This document shows positions 35,586 to 44,834 of a stretch of 64,000 bases of DNA, piece by piece. Both the position numbers and the translations under genes were made by a program. Under the pieces are notes generated by a model. That model had not been told where the DNA came from. It saw only the letters and a list, made by a program, of their open reading frames with translations, and did no database searches. Position 1 is the stretch's first letter, and the number at the start of each line of letters is the position of its first letter. Source of the stretch: JBAZUK01 sp041661445 (GTDB taxonomy: Bacteria; Chlamydiota; Chlamydiia; Chlamydiales; SM23-39); NCBI GenBank assembly GCA_041661445.1, contig JBAZUK010000001.1:558001-622000 (forward strand), given 5' to 3'.

Positions 35586-36644
35586 ATGACATTTGAAAAA
35601 ATTGAAAAGTTGCTTGGAAAAAAAGCAAAAAGTTTACTTGAACATAAAAGCACAACAGTTTCTAAAGAGAAGCTTCATCTTCCCTCTCCAAATTGGGTTG
35701 ATAACATCTTTAGCAGTTCTGATAGAAATATTCGAGTTTTAAGGAGTCTGCAAACATTATTTCAGCATGGAAGGCTAAAAGATACAGGATATTTATCAAT
35801 TTTACCAGTTGATCAGGGAATCGAACACAGTGCAGGGGCTTCTTTTGCGCCAAATCCAATTTATTTTGATCCTGAAAACATTATCAAGCTTGCAATGGAA
35901 GCTGGATGTAATGCTGTTGCAACTACATCTGGAGTTCTTGGAATAATGGCACGAAAATATGCTCATAAGATTCCTTTCATTTTAAAATTCAATCATAACG
36001 AATTCTTATCTTATCCAAATTCTTATGATCAAATTGAATTTGCATCAATCAATCAGGCTTATGATATGGGTTGCGTAGCAGTTGGTGCTACAATCTATTT
36101 TGGTTCAGAAGAGAGCAAAAGACAAATTGTTGAAATTTCGCAAGCTTTTGAAATGGCACATGAACTTGGAATGGCAACTGTTTTGTGGTGCTATTTAAGA
36201 AACCCTGCCTTTAAAACAGCAGAAAAAGATTATCATACTGCTGCAGATTTAACAGGACAGGCGAACCATTTAGGAGCGACAATACAAGCAGATATTATCA
36301 AGCAAAAGCTTCCAACAAACAATGGGGGATATAAAGCTTTGAAATTCGGAAAGTTTTCAGAAAAAATGTATACAGAATTATCTACTGATCATCCAATTGA
36401 TTTGTGCAGATATCAGGTTATAAACAATTATATGGGCAGAATCGGGCTTATCAATTCAGGTGGCGCAGCATCAGGGGAGAGCGATCTGTCCGAAGCGGCA
36501 GAAACTGCGGTTATTAATAAAAGAGCTGGTGGTATGGGATTGATTCTTGGACGAAAAGCATTTCAAAGACCTATGAAAGACGGTATTGAAATAATTAACA
36601 CTGTTCAAGATGTTTATCTTTGCAAAGACATAACAATAGCGTAA
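35586..36644 (+). CDS. Fructose-bisphosphate aldolase, class I DhnA type
   Basis: This 352-residue protein has the DeoC/FbaB barrel pattern: LPVDQGIEHSAG, FILKFNHNEFLSYP, AVGATIYFGS, LGATIQADIIKQKLP (Schiff-base Lys region), and GLINSGGAASGESD for phosphate binding. It cleaves fructose-1,6-bisphosphate in glycolysis or acts in reverse. Chlamydiae carry this archaeal-type class I aldolase (CT215, dhnA) as their only aldolase, to my knowledge. An AAAGAGG site precedes the ATG. The hemolysin III-like gene starts one base after its TAA plus three, so they may be co-transcribed. Confidence 0.92.
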   Translation: MTFEKIEKLLGKKAKSLLEHKSTTVSKEKLHLPSPNWVDNIFSSSDRNIRVLRSLQTLFQHGRLKDTGYLSILPVDQGIEHSAGASFAPNPIYFDPENIIKLAMEAGCNAVATTSGVLGIMARKYAHKIPFILKFNHNEFLSYPNSYDQIEFASINQAYDMGCVAVGATIYFGSEESKRQIVEISQAFEMAHELGMATVLWCYLRNPAFKTAEKDYHTAADLTGQANHLGATIQADIIKQKLPTNNGGYKALKFGKFSEKMYTELSTDHPIDLCRYQVINNYMGRIGLINSGGAASGESDLSEAAETAVINKRAGGMGLILGRKAFQRPMKDGIEIINTVQDVYLCKDITIA

Positions 36645-36648
36645 TAAA

Positions 36649-37335
36649 ATGAAAAAAGAACAGTTATTAGAAAGTAAATTTAAGTCTTTGGCTGGGCAAT
36701 CTCTTCAAGAAGAGATTGCCAACAGCATAACCCATGGTTTGGGAATTATATTCAGCATTATTGCTCTAATCGCTTTAATATACGAATCTAAAACAAAAGC
36801 AAATACCGCAATCCATATTTTCAGTTGCACCTTTTATGGGATTTCTATGGTTTTGCTTTATCTATTTTCGACCCTTTATCATGCTATATCCCACATATCA
36901 GTTAAAAAAGTTTTAAGAAGATTGGACCATATCGGAATATATCTACTGATTTTTGGGACTTATCTTCCGATTTCCTTAATCATCCTTCATGGCCCTTTGG
37001 GGTGGACTTTATTTGGGATTGAAGCCGGACTTTGTTTTATTGGAGTTTTATTTAAAGCTATTTTTGGTCCTAAACTTGAAGTTTTATCAGGAATATTTTA
37101 TTTGCTGATGGGATGGGTGTCAGTTATTGCTTTTAAATCAATTTATGAAGCTATCTCGTTTGAGGGATTTTTTTGGATTTTGCTCGGCGGGCTTTTTTAT
37201 ACATTAGGTATTATATTTTTTGCCATAGATAAAAAAGTTCCATTTTTTCATGCTATCTGGCATGTTTTTGTTTTACTCGGAAGCATTTGCCATTTCTTTA
37301 TGGTGATTAATTATGCTATTCCTTTTTCCTGGTAA
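36649..37335 (+). CDS. Hemolysin III / TrhA family membrane protein
   Basis: The 228-residue protein has seven hydrophobic helices and the family motifs: EEIANSITHGLG at the start, STLYHAISH, RRLDHIGIYLLIFGTYLP, and FHAIWHVFVLLGSICHFF near the end, with the conserved His and Asp residues likely to bind zinc. The family includes YqfA/TrhA and the eukaryotic PAQR receptors; the bacterial role is linked to membrane homeostasis, while 'hemolysin' is historical. It follows the aldolase by four bases, and a hairpin follows the stop. Confidence 0.9.
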   Translation: MKKEQLLESKFKSLAGQSLQEEIANSITHGLGIIFSIIALIALIYESKTKANTAIHIFSCTFYGISMVLLYLFSTLYHAISHISVKKVLRRLDHIGIYLLIFGTYLPISLIILHGPLGWTLFGIEAGLCFIGVLFKAIFGPKLEVLSGIFYLLMGWVSVIAFKSIYEAISFEGFFWILLGGLFYTLGIIFFAIDKKVPFFHAIWHVFVLLGSICHFFMVINYAIPFSW

Positions 37336-37397
37336 AAAAACATCTTCAGTTCTTTTATGTTTTATAAAACTTTACTTTATCGGGAAGTTAAAATATC

Positions 37398-37432
37398 AAA
37401 ATTGCTTAAATGAAAATGCTTTAAGCAATTTT
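37398..37432. terminator. Bidirectional terminator between hemolysin III-like and glycosyltransferase genes
   Basis: A perfect 13-bp inverted repeat (37398-37410 with 37420-37432, nine-base loop), flanked by A4 and T4, lies between two convergent genes and reaches the stop codon of the minus-strand gene. Confidence 0.65.
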
Positions 37433-40334
37433 AATTATTGCTTTTCCAGATTCTAACATGCTGTTCAAATCTATTATCATTGAAAATTTTAATGTTTTTA
37501 AAAATATCATCTTTTTTTAAAGGGTTCATTTTGTTTAGAAGTAAAACAATAAGATATTTAAAAAACGATAAAAAACTTTCTTCAATAGATTGAAAGTATT
37601 TTAAATGTTTATTTAAGCTTTTTTCATATTTTAAAATTAAGGAATCTGGATGTTTTTGCTTTATGTATTTTAAGACTAAATTTGCAAATTCAATGTCGGT
37701 GCTTAGATGTTTATTATAAGATTTTCGATAGCCTAAAGAGCTAAAAAACAATTCTTCAAGCCTTTTTTTTGAATAAGATGAAAAAGCGTATTCTATGCCA
37801 GCCGAAGTTCTAGGCAGATACCACCCTCTTAAATCTTCAACTTCAGCTATTGGACTATTAGTAGTTTGTCCATCCGGATAATTCAAGAAAATTCCTAAGA
37901 GCTGATCAATATGCATTGTGTTTATATATGGAATTATACGTTTTTTAAATTCTGTATCTCCGGCTGCTTTAAAAGACGGATCGTAATATCCGAATCTTTC
38001 ATGAATCGATTTTCTATACAAACCGCCTACCCAGGAAATATAACAAGTCTCGAGATATACATTTTCCTGCTTGAAATTCGATCTGTCATACTGCATAACA
38101 TCTAAGATCCAGGATGCATGTTCATCAACATTTGTAACCAAACTATTTGCTTGCACCCAATCTACTTTGGGATTTTCATCAAGTTTTTTTGAGAGGATCT
38201 CTAAAGCATCAGGTCTAATTATCTCATCGACTCCTAGGAAACATAAATATTTGCCTTTGGAATGAGAAATCCCTCTATTCCAGGCGCTTTGAATGGTTTC
38301 TCGATTTTTTGTTTGAAGATAGATAAATGATTTATCAGGATTCGCTTTCTGAAATTTTTTAAAAACATCATAATCATTTCGCTTTGAGTCCGTTTCAACT
38401 AAAATTAGTTCAGCTTCATTGTTTAAAACTAGCGTCTGATTGTTGATAGAGGAAAGAAATAAATGTAATTTATCTTCTGCATTATATAATGAAACTATAA
38501 TGGAGACCTTGTAATTTTCTTTTTTTCTAGAATCATCGATTATAGTGTATTCTTCTAAAGTTTTCAATTTTATATGCTTCTTATAGGCATTGTTCAATAA
38601 TTCAAGACATTTTTCTTTTTTTGTTACATCGTTTTCGAACATTGCTGCTGCGGCACCAGCTTCTTCTGTTGACCCGCATTGTTTTAATTCTTCAACAACA
38701 AGTGGTAATCTTTTAAATTTGTCAAACCCAAGAAGCCGCATTATTCTAAGATCATAAACTGCAGCGATAAGGTAATTGCCCAAATATCTTTCAAGATGGG
38801 AAATCTCTTTGTAGATTTTTATTTTGCAAAATTTATAAACGTTAAGTAAATCGTAATAATTCAATAATTTATTTTTTATGTCTGAATCAGTGTTCTCAGC
38901 TAAATTCTTGATTTTGCTGAATTTGTTTTTTTGCAATAAGATTCTGAGTGGATAATAAAGGAATTTAATGAAATATATGTTCCTGATTTTCGCTTTTAAA
39001 ATCTTTTTGGTTTTTCCTGGATAGGAAGACACAAAATGCAATATTGTTTTTATAAAATTCTTTAGCTTAATAGGAAGAAGATTGTCTATAATATGTTTTA
39101 TACTCTTATTAAATAATGATTGATCTTGTTCGAGTTTTGCAAGTTCCTGATAATAGCTATCTAAAAGAAGTATCGAGTAGGGATTAGATTTAGATTCAAC
39201 ATTATATATATCTTCGATAGAAGCTTCAAAATTTGCTTGCAAATTTTTTACTTTTTCTATCAGATTTCTTCTGTAAGCAGCATAATTTTTTAAGATGTGG
39301 TTTATCTTGCAAGTGGAAGAAAAAATGTTTTTTGTTTCTATTTTAACATATGGAATGTCTTTAAATTTCTCATCTAAAAAATCTATAGCTCCTGCTCCAT
39401 CTCCGAGTGCTATTGGGCAGCCGGAAAGAAGGGCTTCTAAAGATAAAATATTGAAAACATCATATCTTGAAGTTAAAAAAACTAAAGAATTTTTTGAAAA
39501 GACCTCATTTCTCTGTGATGTATTAAATGTAGGTAAAACATCGATTTTTAAAGATCTTTGATGTGCCATGTTTTTAAAAATTTTTGTGGATGTGGAAAAA
39601 TTTTTGGTTTCATATTCTTTTCCCATTATTATGGCGTTTGAATATAAGTTTTTATCAAGATTCCATAATATATCGATAAAAATATCAGGACCTTTGTATT
39701 TTTCAGCTCTTCCTAAAAAAACCAATTGGGGTAATTGATCGTTTTCAAAAGATTCGATGTTTTTCGGATAATCAATATAGAAAAGAGGATTTATATATTC
39801 GGCTTTTATTTTAGTTTTTTCTTCCCAAAACGTATTATATCTTTTGCTTATGCCATAACGAATATCGACACTCTCATATTGTAATGCTTCGATTCTCTGC
39901 AGCTCATGAATATCCGATATTTCATCCCAATCCATTTTTACGGAAATTGAAATATTTCCAAGTAAGGAAAGAACGATTTTTCTGAAGCTAACATTATATT
40001 TTTTGAAAGCAGGCCGAAAGAATATCCCGTATTGTCTATAATCGGGTACATCTATTATATCGAATGATGAGTTTTTTAAGCTTTGAGCTATTTTATTAAC
40101 AATAGTGTAGTTGTATTTTAATATGCCTGAATAAGATTTTGTTTTTCTTAACATATTAAAATAATTTTTGCATTTGATAGGATAGGCATTAGCAGGTCTT
40201 TCAGTTTGAATAGGCTCATTATCTATAAGATAAAAAAAATCAATTTTAGGATTTTTTTTTATTAAAGTTTTATAAATTGTCTGGCCGCCGCCGACCTCAT
40301 GGAATAAATCAAAATCCGCAATCAATACTTTCAT
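37431..40334 (-). CDS. Bifunctional glycosyltransferase (GT4 + GT2 domains)
   Basis: The 967-residue protein has an N-terminal GT4-type (glycosyltransferase group 1) part with GGGQTIYKTL near the start, PQLVFLGRAEKYKGPDIFID near 207-225 and the E-x7-E-like segment VFNILSLEALLSGCPIAL (about 290-308). A linker of about 200 residues follows, then a GT2 domain from about residue 600 (VSIIVSLYNAEDKLHLFLSS, ELILVETDS, AWNRGISHSKGKYLCFLG). In place of the usual DxD the GT2 part reads GVDE. It has no membrane helix. Last gene of an operon with a nuclease and a GT10 enzyme. It probably builds a surface glycan; donor and acceptor are unknown. Confidence 0.85.
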   Translation of the reverse strand: MKVLIADFDLFHEVGGGQTIYKTLIKKNPKIDFFYLIDNEPIQTERPANAYPIKCKNYFNMLRKTKSYSGILKYNYTIVNKIAQSLKNSSFDIIDVPDYRQYGIFFRPAFKKYNVSFRKIVLSLLGNISISVKMDWDEISDIHELQRIEALQYESVDIRYGISKRYNTFWEEKTKIKAEYINPLFYIDYPKNIESFENDQLPQLVFLGRAEKYKGPDIFIDILWNLDKNLYSNAIIMGKEYETKNFSTSTKIFKNMAHQRSLKIDVLPTFNTSQRNEVFSKNSLVFLTSRYDVFNILSLEALLSGCPIALGDGAGAIDFLDEKFKDIPYVKIETKNIFSSTCKINHILKNYAAYRRNLIEKVKNLQANFEASIEDIYNVESKSNPYSILLLDSYYQELAKLEQDQSLFNKSIKHIIDNLLPIKLKNFIKTILHFVSSYPGKTKKILKAKIRNIYFIKFLYYPLRILLQKNKFSKIKNLAENTDSDIKNKLLNYYDLLNVYKFCKIKIYKEISHLERYLGNYLIAAVYDLRIMRLLGFDKFKRLPLVVEELKQCGSTEEAGAAAAMFENDVTKKEKCLELLNNAYKKHIKLKTLEEYTIIDDSRKKENYKVSIIVSLYNAEDKLHLFLSSINNQTLVLNNEAELILVETDSKRNDYDVFKKFQKANPDKSFIYLQTKNRETIQSAWNRGISHSKGKYLCFLGVDEIIRPDALEILSKKLDENPKVDWVQANSLVTNVDEHASWILDVMQYDRSNFKQENVYLETCYISWVGGLYRKSIHERFGYYDPSFKAAGDTEFKKRIIPYINTMHIDQLLGIFLNYPDGQTTNSPIAEVEDLRGWYLPRTSAGIEYAFSSYSKKRLEELFFSSLGYRKSYNKHLSTDIEFANLVLKYIKQKHPDSLILKYEKSLNKHLKYFQSIEESFLSFFKYLIVLLLNKMNPLKKDDIFKNIKIFNDNRFEQHVRIWKSNN

Positions 40335-40339
40335 TCAAG

Positions 40340-40774
40340 CTACTCTCTATTCCATACAGGCTTTTTTTTGCCGTCATAGGGAAGCGCAAGATCGTTTCTG
40401 ATCAGCTCTGCGCTTAAGCTTTTGTTGTCTGCTATAACTTCAGCAACAATTCTAAAGTATTTATCTCTTTTAGGATTTTTTAAAACTATCTCTTTGGCAT
40501 TTTTTAAAAAATCTTCAGTAAATTGTTTAGCCAGCAAAGCTTTTTTTTTGATAATAGGATCTTTACAATTAATTTCCGGAGTATCGATTTTAGCTACCCT
40601 GATAGAAATGTTTTCTCCGATGATTGGAGGAAATTCATTAATGTTTACTTTAAAAGTATCTCCATCATGAACCGATAATATCTTGCTCACTTTTATATCA
40701 TCATATATTGGCTTGTCTTTAGAGAATAAGCAGACTGATAAAAGAACAAAGATAAGTACAAATGTCTTTTTCAT
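40340..40774 (-). CDS. Exported thermonuclease-like (SNase) protein
   Basis: The 144-residue protein begins with a signal peptide (MKKTFVLIFVLLSVCLFS) and has the staphylococcal nuclease fold motifs: VHDGDTFKV (36-43) for calcium, IRVAKIDTPE with Arg59 and Glu67, and RDKYFRIVAEV with Arg108, so the catalytic Arg-Glu-Arg trio is complete. It should cut DNA or RNA outside the cytoplasm. The stretch before the usual Leu-rich end is intact, and the C-terminus stops at WNRE, shorter than Staphylococcus nuclease. The start overlaps the GT10 stop by four bases. Confidence 0.88.
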   Translation of the reverse strand: MKKTFVLIFVLLSVCLFSKDKPIYDDIKVSKILSVHDGDTFKVNINEFPPIIGENISIRVAKIDTPEINCKDPIIKKKALLAKQFTEDFLKNAKEIVLKNPKRDKYFRIVAEVIADNKSLSAELIRNDLALPYDGKKKPVWNRE

Positions 40775-41796
40775 AATTTTTCTGGGTTGGATTCTATTGC
40801 ATCAACAATGGTTTTCACCAAGTTTTCACCTGTAAAAAGTTTGGCTTTTGAACTAATTAGGAAAGACTTTATATTACATATGTAATTTTCATAATCCTCT
40901 TTTGTCATAGATCTTAAAAAAGTTAATAGTTCTTCATAGGTCTTAAATTTTCTTTTGTCTATGAAACAATTCTCTGGGATATAATCGGTTATGTTGTCTG
41001 CTCCTAAATATATGGGTACGCAACCCGCTTCAAAACTATCAAATATTTTTTCTGTAATATATCCATTAATGCCTTGAGAATTTTCATAACAGATGCAGAA
41101 TTTATATTTTTTCAAGCATGATAATTTGTTATTTATTTCACCTTGATATGACTTGAATTCTTCTTTTTTCCAGCCTCTGCCGTATAAATCGAATTCATCT
41201 CCAGGTGAGGTTTCGAAAAATCTGATAGCTTTTCTTCTTTCTGAATAAATCTCCGATTTATGAATTGAGGATTTGTCGGCTGAGATATTACAGCATAATT
41301 TTCTGTTTTCAAAAGGTAAATCATTTTCTGCCATTTGCTTTAAAACCGGGTAATAGAATTTAAAAGTGGTTTTGTTATCGATCAGATCATCATTAGTGGT
41401 ATAGACTTTGGAAAACAGCTTATGATATTTTTTATCATGATTCATTGTAATTACACAAGGCGGCTCCCAGGCAAATAGAATAAGTTTGTCCTTTGGCAGT
41501 TTTTTAATTCTGTTTAATTTTTTTTTATGGATGTCGAAAACAATTATATTTTTGGCATTTTTGAAATTTGCATATGTATTGTTAGTATCTATAACTTTAT
41601 AACCTTTTTCTTCAAGAGCTTTTGCTAAATTAAAAAACCCGTTTCTATTATCACCGAAAATGTTTTTGAAATAACCAGTAATAAAATATATGGTATCTTC
41701 TTTATTATTTGATATAGGCTGCTTTTTGTGGAATGTAATAAATAACACTGAAGATACAAAAATTATTGCTAATGATAAAAAAAAACTTTTTTTCAT
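40771..41796 (-). CDS. Glycosyltransferase family 10 (alpha-fucosyltransferase-type)
   Basis: The 341-residue protein has an N-terminal membrane anchor (about 5-22) and the GT10 donor-binding motif around residues 235-280: FCICYENSQGINGYITEKIF, DSFEAGCVPIYLGADN and ITDYIPENCFID. This block is typical of alpha-1,3/1,4-fucosyltransferases that use GDP-fucose. Bacterial members make Lewis-type or other fucosylated surface sugars. It is the first gene of a three-gene operon (GT10, SNase, GT4-GT2). No fucose-synthesis gene lies in the window, so the donor could be the host's (inference). Confidence 0.88.
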   Translation of the reverse strand: MKKSFFLSLAIIFVSSVLFITFHKKQPISNNKEDTIYFITGYFKNIFGDNRNGFFNLAKALEEKGYKVIDTNNTYANFKNAKNIIVFDIHKKKLNRIKKLPKDKLILFAWEPPCVITMNHDKKYHKLFSKVYTTNDDLIDNKTTFKFYYPVLKQMAENDLPFENRKLCCNISADKSSIHKSEIYSERRKAIRFFETSPGDEFDLYGRGWKKEEFKSYQGEINNKLSCLKKYKFCICYENSQGINGYITEKIFDSFEAGCVPIYLGADNITDYIPENCFIDKRKFKTYEELLTFLRSMTKEDYENYICNIKSFLISSKAKLFTGENLVKTIVDAIESNPEKL

Positions 41797-42087
41797 TTTT
41801 ATCCTATTGTTTTAGCAAGATTTTATTTTTTTTTATATTTAAAACCAAGAAAGTTTAAAATTGTGAAAAATTTTAAATTCGCTTCTAAAGGATAGTAGGC
41901 TTAATTAACTTTTGATTTCTTTGGTTTTTAAGACAACAAAATTTATAAAGAAAAATGATTTAGAAAAACAGCTTGTGCTTTTCAATAAAGCTTCAAAAAA
42001 AATTGATATCAATAAAAAAAATATTAAATTATTTATTAATTTTATATATTTACTTAAAATTGAGCATAAAATGGATTTGGGGTATAT

Positions 42088-42231
42088 ATGAAAAAATATA
42101 TTTGTAGGGTATGCGGTTATGTTTATGATCCGTCTGAAAATGAAAAAATCGATTTTGAAGATCTGGATGAAGATTGGATTTGTCCTGAATGCGGTGTCGG
42201 AAAAGATCAGTTTGAGTTGTTAGACGAATGA
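42088..42231 (+). CDS. Rubredoxin
   Basis: A 47-residue protein with two CxxC pairs, Cys6/Cys9 (CRVCGYVYDP) and Cys32/Cys35 (WICPECGVGKDQFE), binding one iron. It is a little shorter than usual in the middle loop, but FEDLDEDW is conserved. It passes electrons to the flavodiiron protein whose start overlaps its stop (ATGA). A GGGG stands about five bases before the ATG. The gene is absent from the Chlamydia genomes I know, and fits a low-oxygen lifestyle. Confidence 0.93.
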   Translation: MKKYICRVCGYVYDPSENEKIDFEDLDEDWICPECGVGKDQFELLDE

Positions 42232-43394
42232 AAGCTGTAGAAATAAAAAAGAATATTTATTGGGTTGGGACAATTGATTGGGATCTAAGAGAGTTTCATG
42301 GTTATCTCACTCAAAGAGGAACAACATATAACGCTTATTTAATTGTCGACGAGAAAATAGTTTTAGTTGATACAACACGAAACTATTTAACTAAAGAGAT
42401 GTTGTTAAGAATAAGCTCAATTATTGATCCTTCTAAAATTGATTATATAATATCAAATCATAGCGAGATGGATCATTCGGGCGCTCTGCCTGAAATGATG
42501 AAGGTTTGTAAAAATGCTACTCTTCTTTGCTCTCCAAACGGAGAGAAAAATTTAAAACGTCACTTCGATGCAAGAGATTGGAATATTAAAATAGTAGATA
42601 ATACGACAAAGATTAACATCGGCAGGCGAGAGCTTAATTTTGTTTTGACCCAGATGGTGCATTGGCCTGATTCTATGGCAACATATATTCCTCAGGACAA
42701 ACTTTTATTGCCTAATGATGCTTTTGGCCAGCATATAGCTTCACATGAGCGTTATGCAGATGAAATTGGTTTTGATGTCGTATTTGAAGAGGCGAAAAAA
42801 TATTATGCGAATATTGTTATGCCTTATGCCAGTTCCGTAAATAATGCTTTAAATCAGATTGATAAATTAGATATTGAAATGATAGCGCCAAGTCATGGTC
42901 TTATTTGGAGAAATGAGGTAAGCAGAATTCTAGATGGATACAAAAAATGGGATTCAGATCAAACGCTTAATAAAGCCGTAATCATATATGATACAATGTG
43001 GGGCTCAACAAAATTAATTGCCAAAGCAATTTATGAAGCTTTTGATGATAAAAACGTTACGGTTCTTTTGAGATGTTTAAAAACTGATCATATTTCTGAT
43101 ATAATGAAAGATATTATTGATGCAAAATATATTTGTATCGGATCGCCGACATTAAATGGTACAACCCTTCCATCTGTTGCTGCTTTTTTATGTTACATGA
43201 AGGGTTTAAGACCTAAGAAACGAGTCGGGTTGTCTTTTGGATCTTTCGGATGGGCGGGTCAGAGCACGAAAGAAATCGATGAGATTTTTAAGGTTTTGGA
43301 CTTTGAAATTTGGGATTCAATTAAAATCGAATATGTTCCTCAAGAACTATTTTTAGAAAAAATTGCTCAGGATATCAAGAATAAATTGATATAA
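42228..43394 (+). CDS. Flavodiiron protein (rubredoxin:oxygen/NO reductase, FprA/ROO type)
   Basis: The 388-residue protein has an N-terminal metallo-beta-lactamase-like diiron domain with all ligands: His78-x-Glu80-x-Asp82-His83, His145, Asp164 and His223; and a C-terminal flavodoxin domain from about 248 (IYDTMWGSTKLIAKAI, GSPTLNGTTLPSV, SFGWAGQSTKEI). It reduces O2 to water, or NO to N2O, with electrons from rubredoxin, and protects oxygen-sensitive enzymes. It is coupled to the rubredoxin gene by a four-base overlap. An intact diiron site means it should be active. Confidence 0.95.
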   Translation: MKAVEIKKNIYWVGTIDWDLREFHGYLTQRGTTYNAYLIVDEKIVLVDTTRNYLTKEMLLRISSIIDPSKIDYIISNHSEMDHSGALPEMMKVCKNATLLCSPNGEKNLKRHFDARDWNIKIVDNTTKINIGRRELNFVLTQMVHWPDSMATYIPQDKLLLPNDAFGQHIASHERYADEIGFDVVFEEAKKYYANIVMPYASSVNNALNQIDKLDIEMIAPSHGLIWRNEVSRILDGYKKWDSDQTLNKAVIIYDTMWGSTKLIAKAIYEAFDDKNVTVLLRCLKTDHISDIMKDIIDAKYICIGSPTLNGTTLPSVAAFLCYMKGLRPKKRVGLSFGSFGWAGQSTKEIDEIFKVLDFEIWDSIKIEYVPQELFLEKIAQDIKNKLI

Positions 43395-43505
43395 TTTTTT
43401 TTCTGGTTTTTAATTTTTTTTCCGGGTCTTTGATTTTTTTTAGCTTTAAAATATTTGATATATTATTATCCAAATATGGTCGGTAACCTTATTGGTAGGC
43501 ATAAC

Positions 43506-44174
43506 ATGAAAAAAAAGATATTAATATTTGGAATGGTTTTCCTGGTCTTGACATCATTTTCCATAGGAGACATGTTTTCGAAAAAAACATATGTATATGT
43601 TACCAGCGGTAACAATTCAGTAGCGAAATCAAAATGGATCATAAAGACAAAAGACGAAAAAATTATCATAGAAAAAAATAGTGATGCCGGAATTACTAAT
43701 ATAGTTTATTTACCGGGTTTTAAATTATCTAGTTTTTCATATATTTCTTCTGACCTGAAGAGCGACTATCAGCTTTTTTTGAGCAACAAAAAACTTGTTG
43801 CACAGGGAAAATCAAAAGGTAGATCTTTTTCAAAGACCCATAATCTCAGTTATCCATGGATCCAGGATTTTAATTTTGGCCTGAGAAATTTATTGACTTC
43901 GAAATCAACTGAACAAGAATTTACATTGTTAAATCCGAGCGATTTTTCGGTTAATGAAATGGTAGCCACCAAGAAAAATATAGAAAAAATAAAAATTGAT
44001 GACACGACTTACAACACCCAGAAAGTAGAAGTTACACTGCAGGGGTTTAAATCTATGTTTTGGAAAGCAGAGATTTGGTATGACCTTCAAAGTTTGGATT
44101 TGGTAAAATATAAGTCCAATGAAGGACCTGGTACTCCGTTTGTTGTTATTTCATTAGAAGAAAAAAAAGAATAG
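43506..44174 (+). CDS. Exported protein of unknown function
   Basis: The 222-residue product starts with a signal peptide (MKKKILIFGMVFLVLTSFSIG) and continues as a beta-rich domain resembling DUF3108/DUF6134-type periplasmic proteins (WIIKTKDEKIIIEKN near the start, ending PFVVISLEEKKE). The frame opens at 43455, but the ATG at 43506 gives the signal peptide. It has no lipobox. It follows the flavodiiron gene in the same direction after 111 bases, which contain only T-rich sequence. Family assignment is weak. Confidence 0.65.
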   Translation: MKKKILIFGMVFLVLTSFSIGDMFSKKTYVYVTSGNNSVAKSKWIIKTKDEKIIIEKNSDAGITNIVYLPGFKLSSFSYISSDLKSDYQLFLSNKKLVAQGKSKGRSFSKTHNLSYPWIQDFNFGLRNLLTSKSTEQEFTLLNPSDFSVNEMVATKKNIEKIKIDDTTYNTQKVEVTLQGFKSMFWKAEIWYDLQSLDLVKYKSNEGPGTPFVVISLEEKKE

Positions 44175-44208
44175 ATTTTTAAATTATCAGCTGCTTTTTT
44201 CATTTTTT

Positions 44209-44526
44209 TTAAGTGTTTAATTTTTCTTCAATATCCAATAGTTCTATATCATTTCTTTGAACCAAAGCTTTTGTAAACAGATAGATATTTACTGTGGAAT
44301 TGCTGTTTTCTTTTACATAGTTAAATTTGTATTCGGAGTCATCGTTTTTTGAGTAGTTAAAAAAAATGTATCTGTAAATACTTGCATTTGACTTTGAAAC
44401 GAACTCAAACACAAGTCTTGGTTGTAGAAATGGAATTTTATTGCTACCTGTGTAAGAAGGAATTTTTGCAATGACGCTTTGAAATGTCAGTTTTTGTATA
44501 TCTCCTAAAAAAATTTGATTTGCCAT
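44209..44526 (-). CDS. Hypothetical cytoplasmic protein
   Basis: The 105-residue product (MANQIFLGDIQKLTFQ ... DIEEKLNT) is rich in Asn, Ser and aromatic residues, with beta-strand character (LVFEFVSKS, YRYIFFNYS). It has no signal peptide or membrane segment. A GAGG site lies near the ATG. No family recognised. It converges with the exported-protein gene. Confidence 0.6.
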   Translation of the reverse strand: MANQIFLGDIQKLTFQSVIAKIPSYTGSNKIPFLQPRLVFEFVSKSNASIYRYIFFNYSKNDDSEYKFNYVKENSNSTVNIYLFTKALVQRNDIELLDIEEKLNT

Positions 44527-44834
44527 AATTTTTTTTCCTCAATTTAATTTTATTATTATTTTTTTTCAGATAATTGAAAATTTTGATTTTATAAGAATAC
44601 AAAAAAATCAAAATTCATAAAATTTAATTTTTTAATTCATTCGTAAAATTTTGACCATTCTGATATTCCTTTGAGGGATTCAAATGAATAGCCTGATAAT
44701 GTATAAGCGGCAAAGAATATGTAAAATTATCAATGGAAATATAATAGAAAAGATATCTTATTAATACATTGTCTGTCTAAAATTAAAGAAAAATCTTAAT
44801 TTTTTTTCAAAAATATGCACACTTAAGATATAAA
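44527..44834. other. Intergenic region before the P-type ATPase
   Basis: About 300 A+T-rich bases between divergent genes; expected to hold both promoters. I see no gene or strong hairpin. Confidence 0.5.

Noticed and set aside
41906..42091. Lys/Ile-rich open frame (about 60 codons) just upstream of rubredoxin
   Set aside because: Composition is what A-rich noncoding DNA gives by chance; no good start or ribosome-binding site, and it ends within the rubredoxin start.
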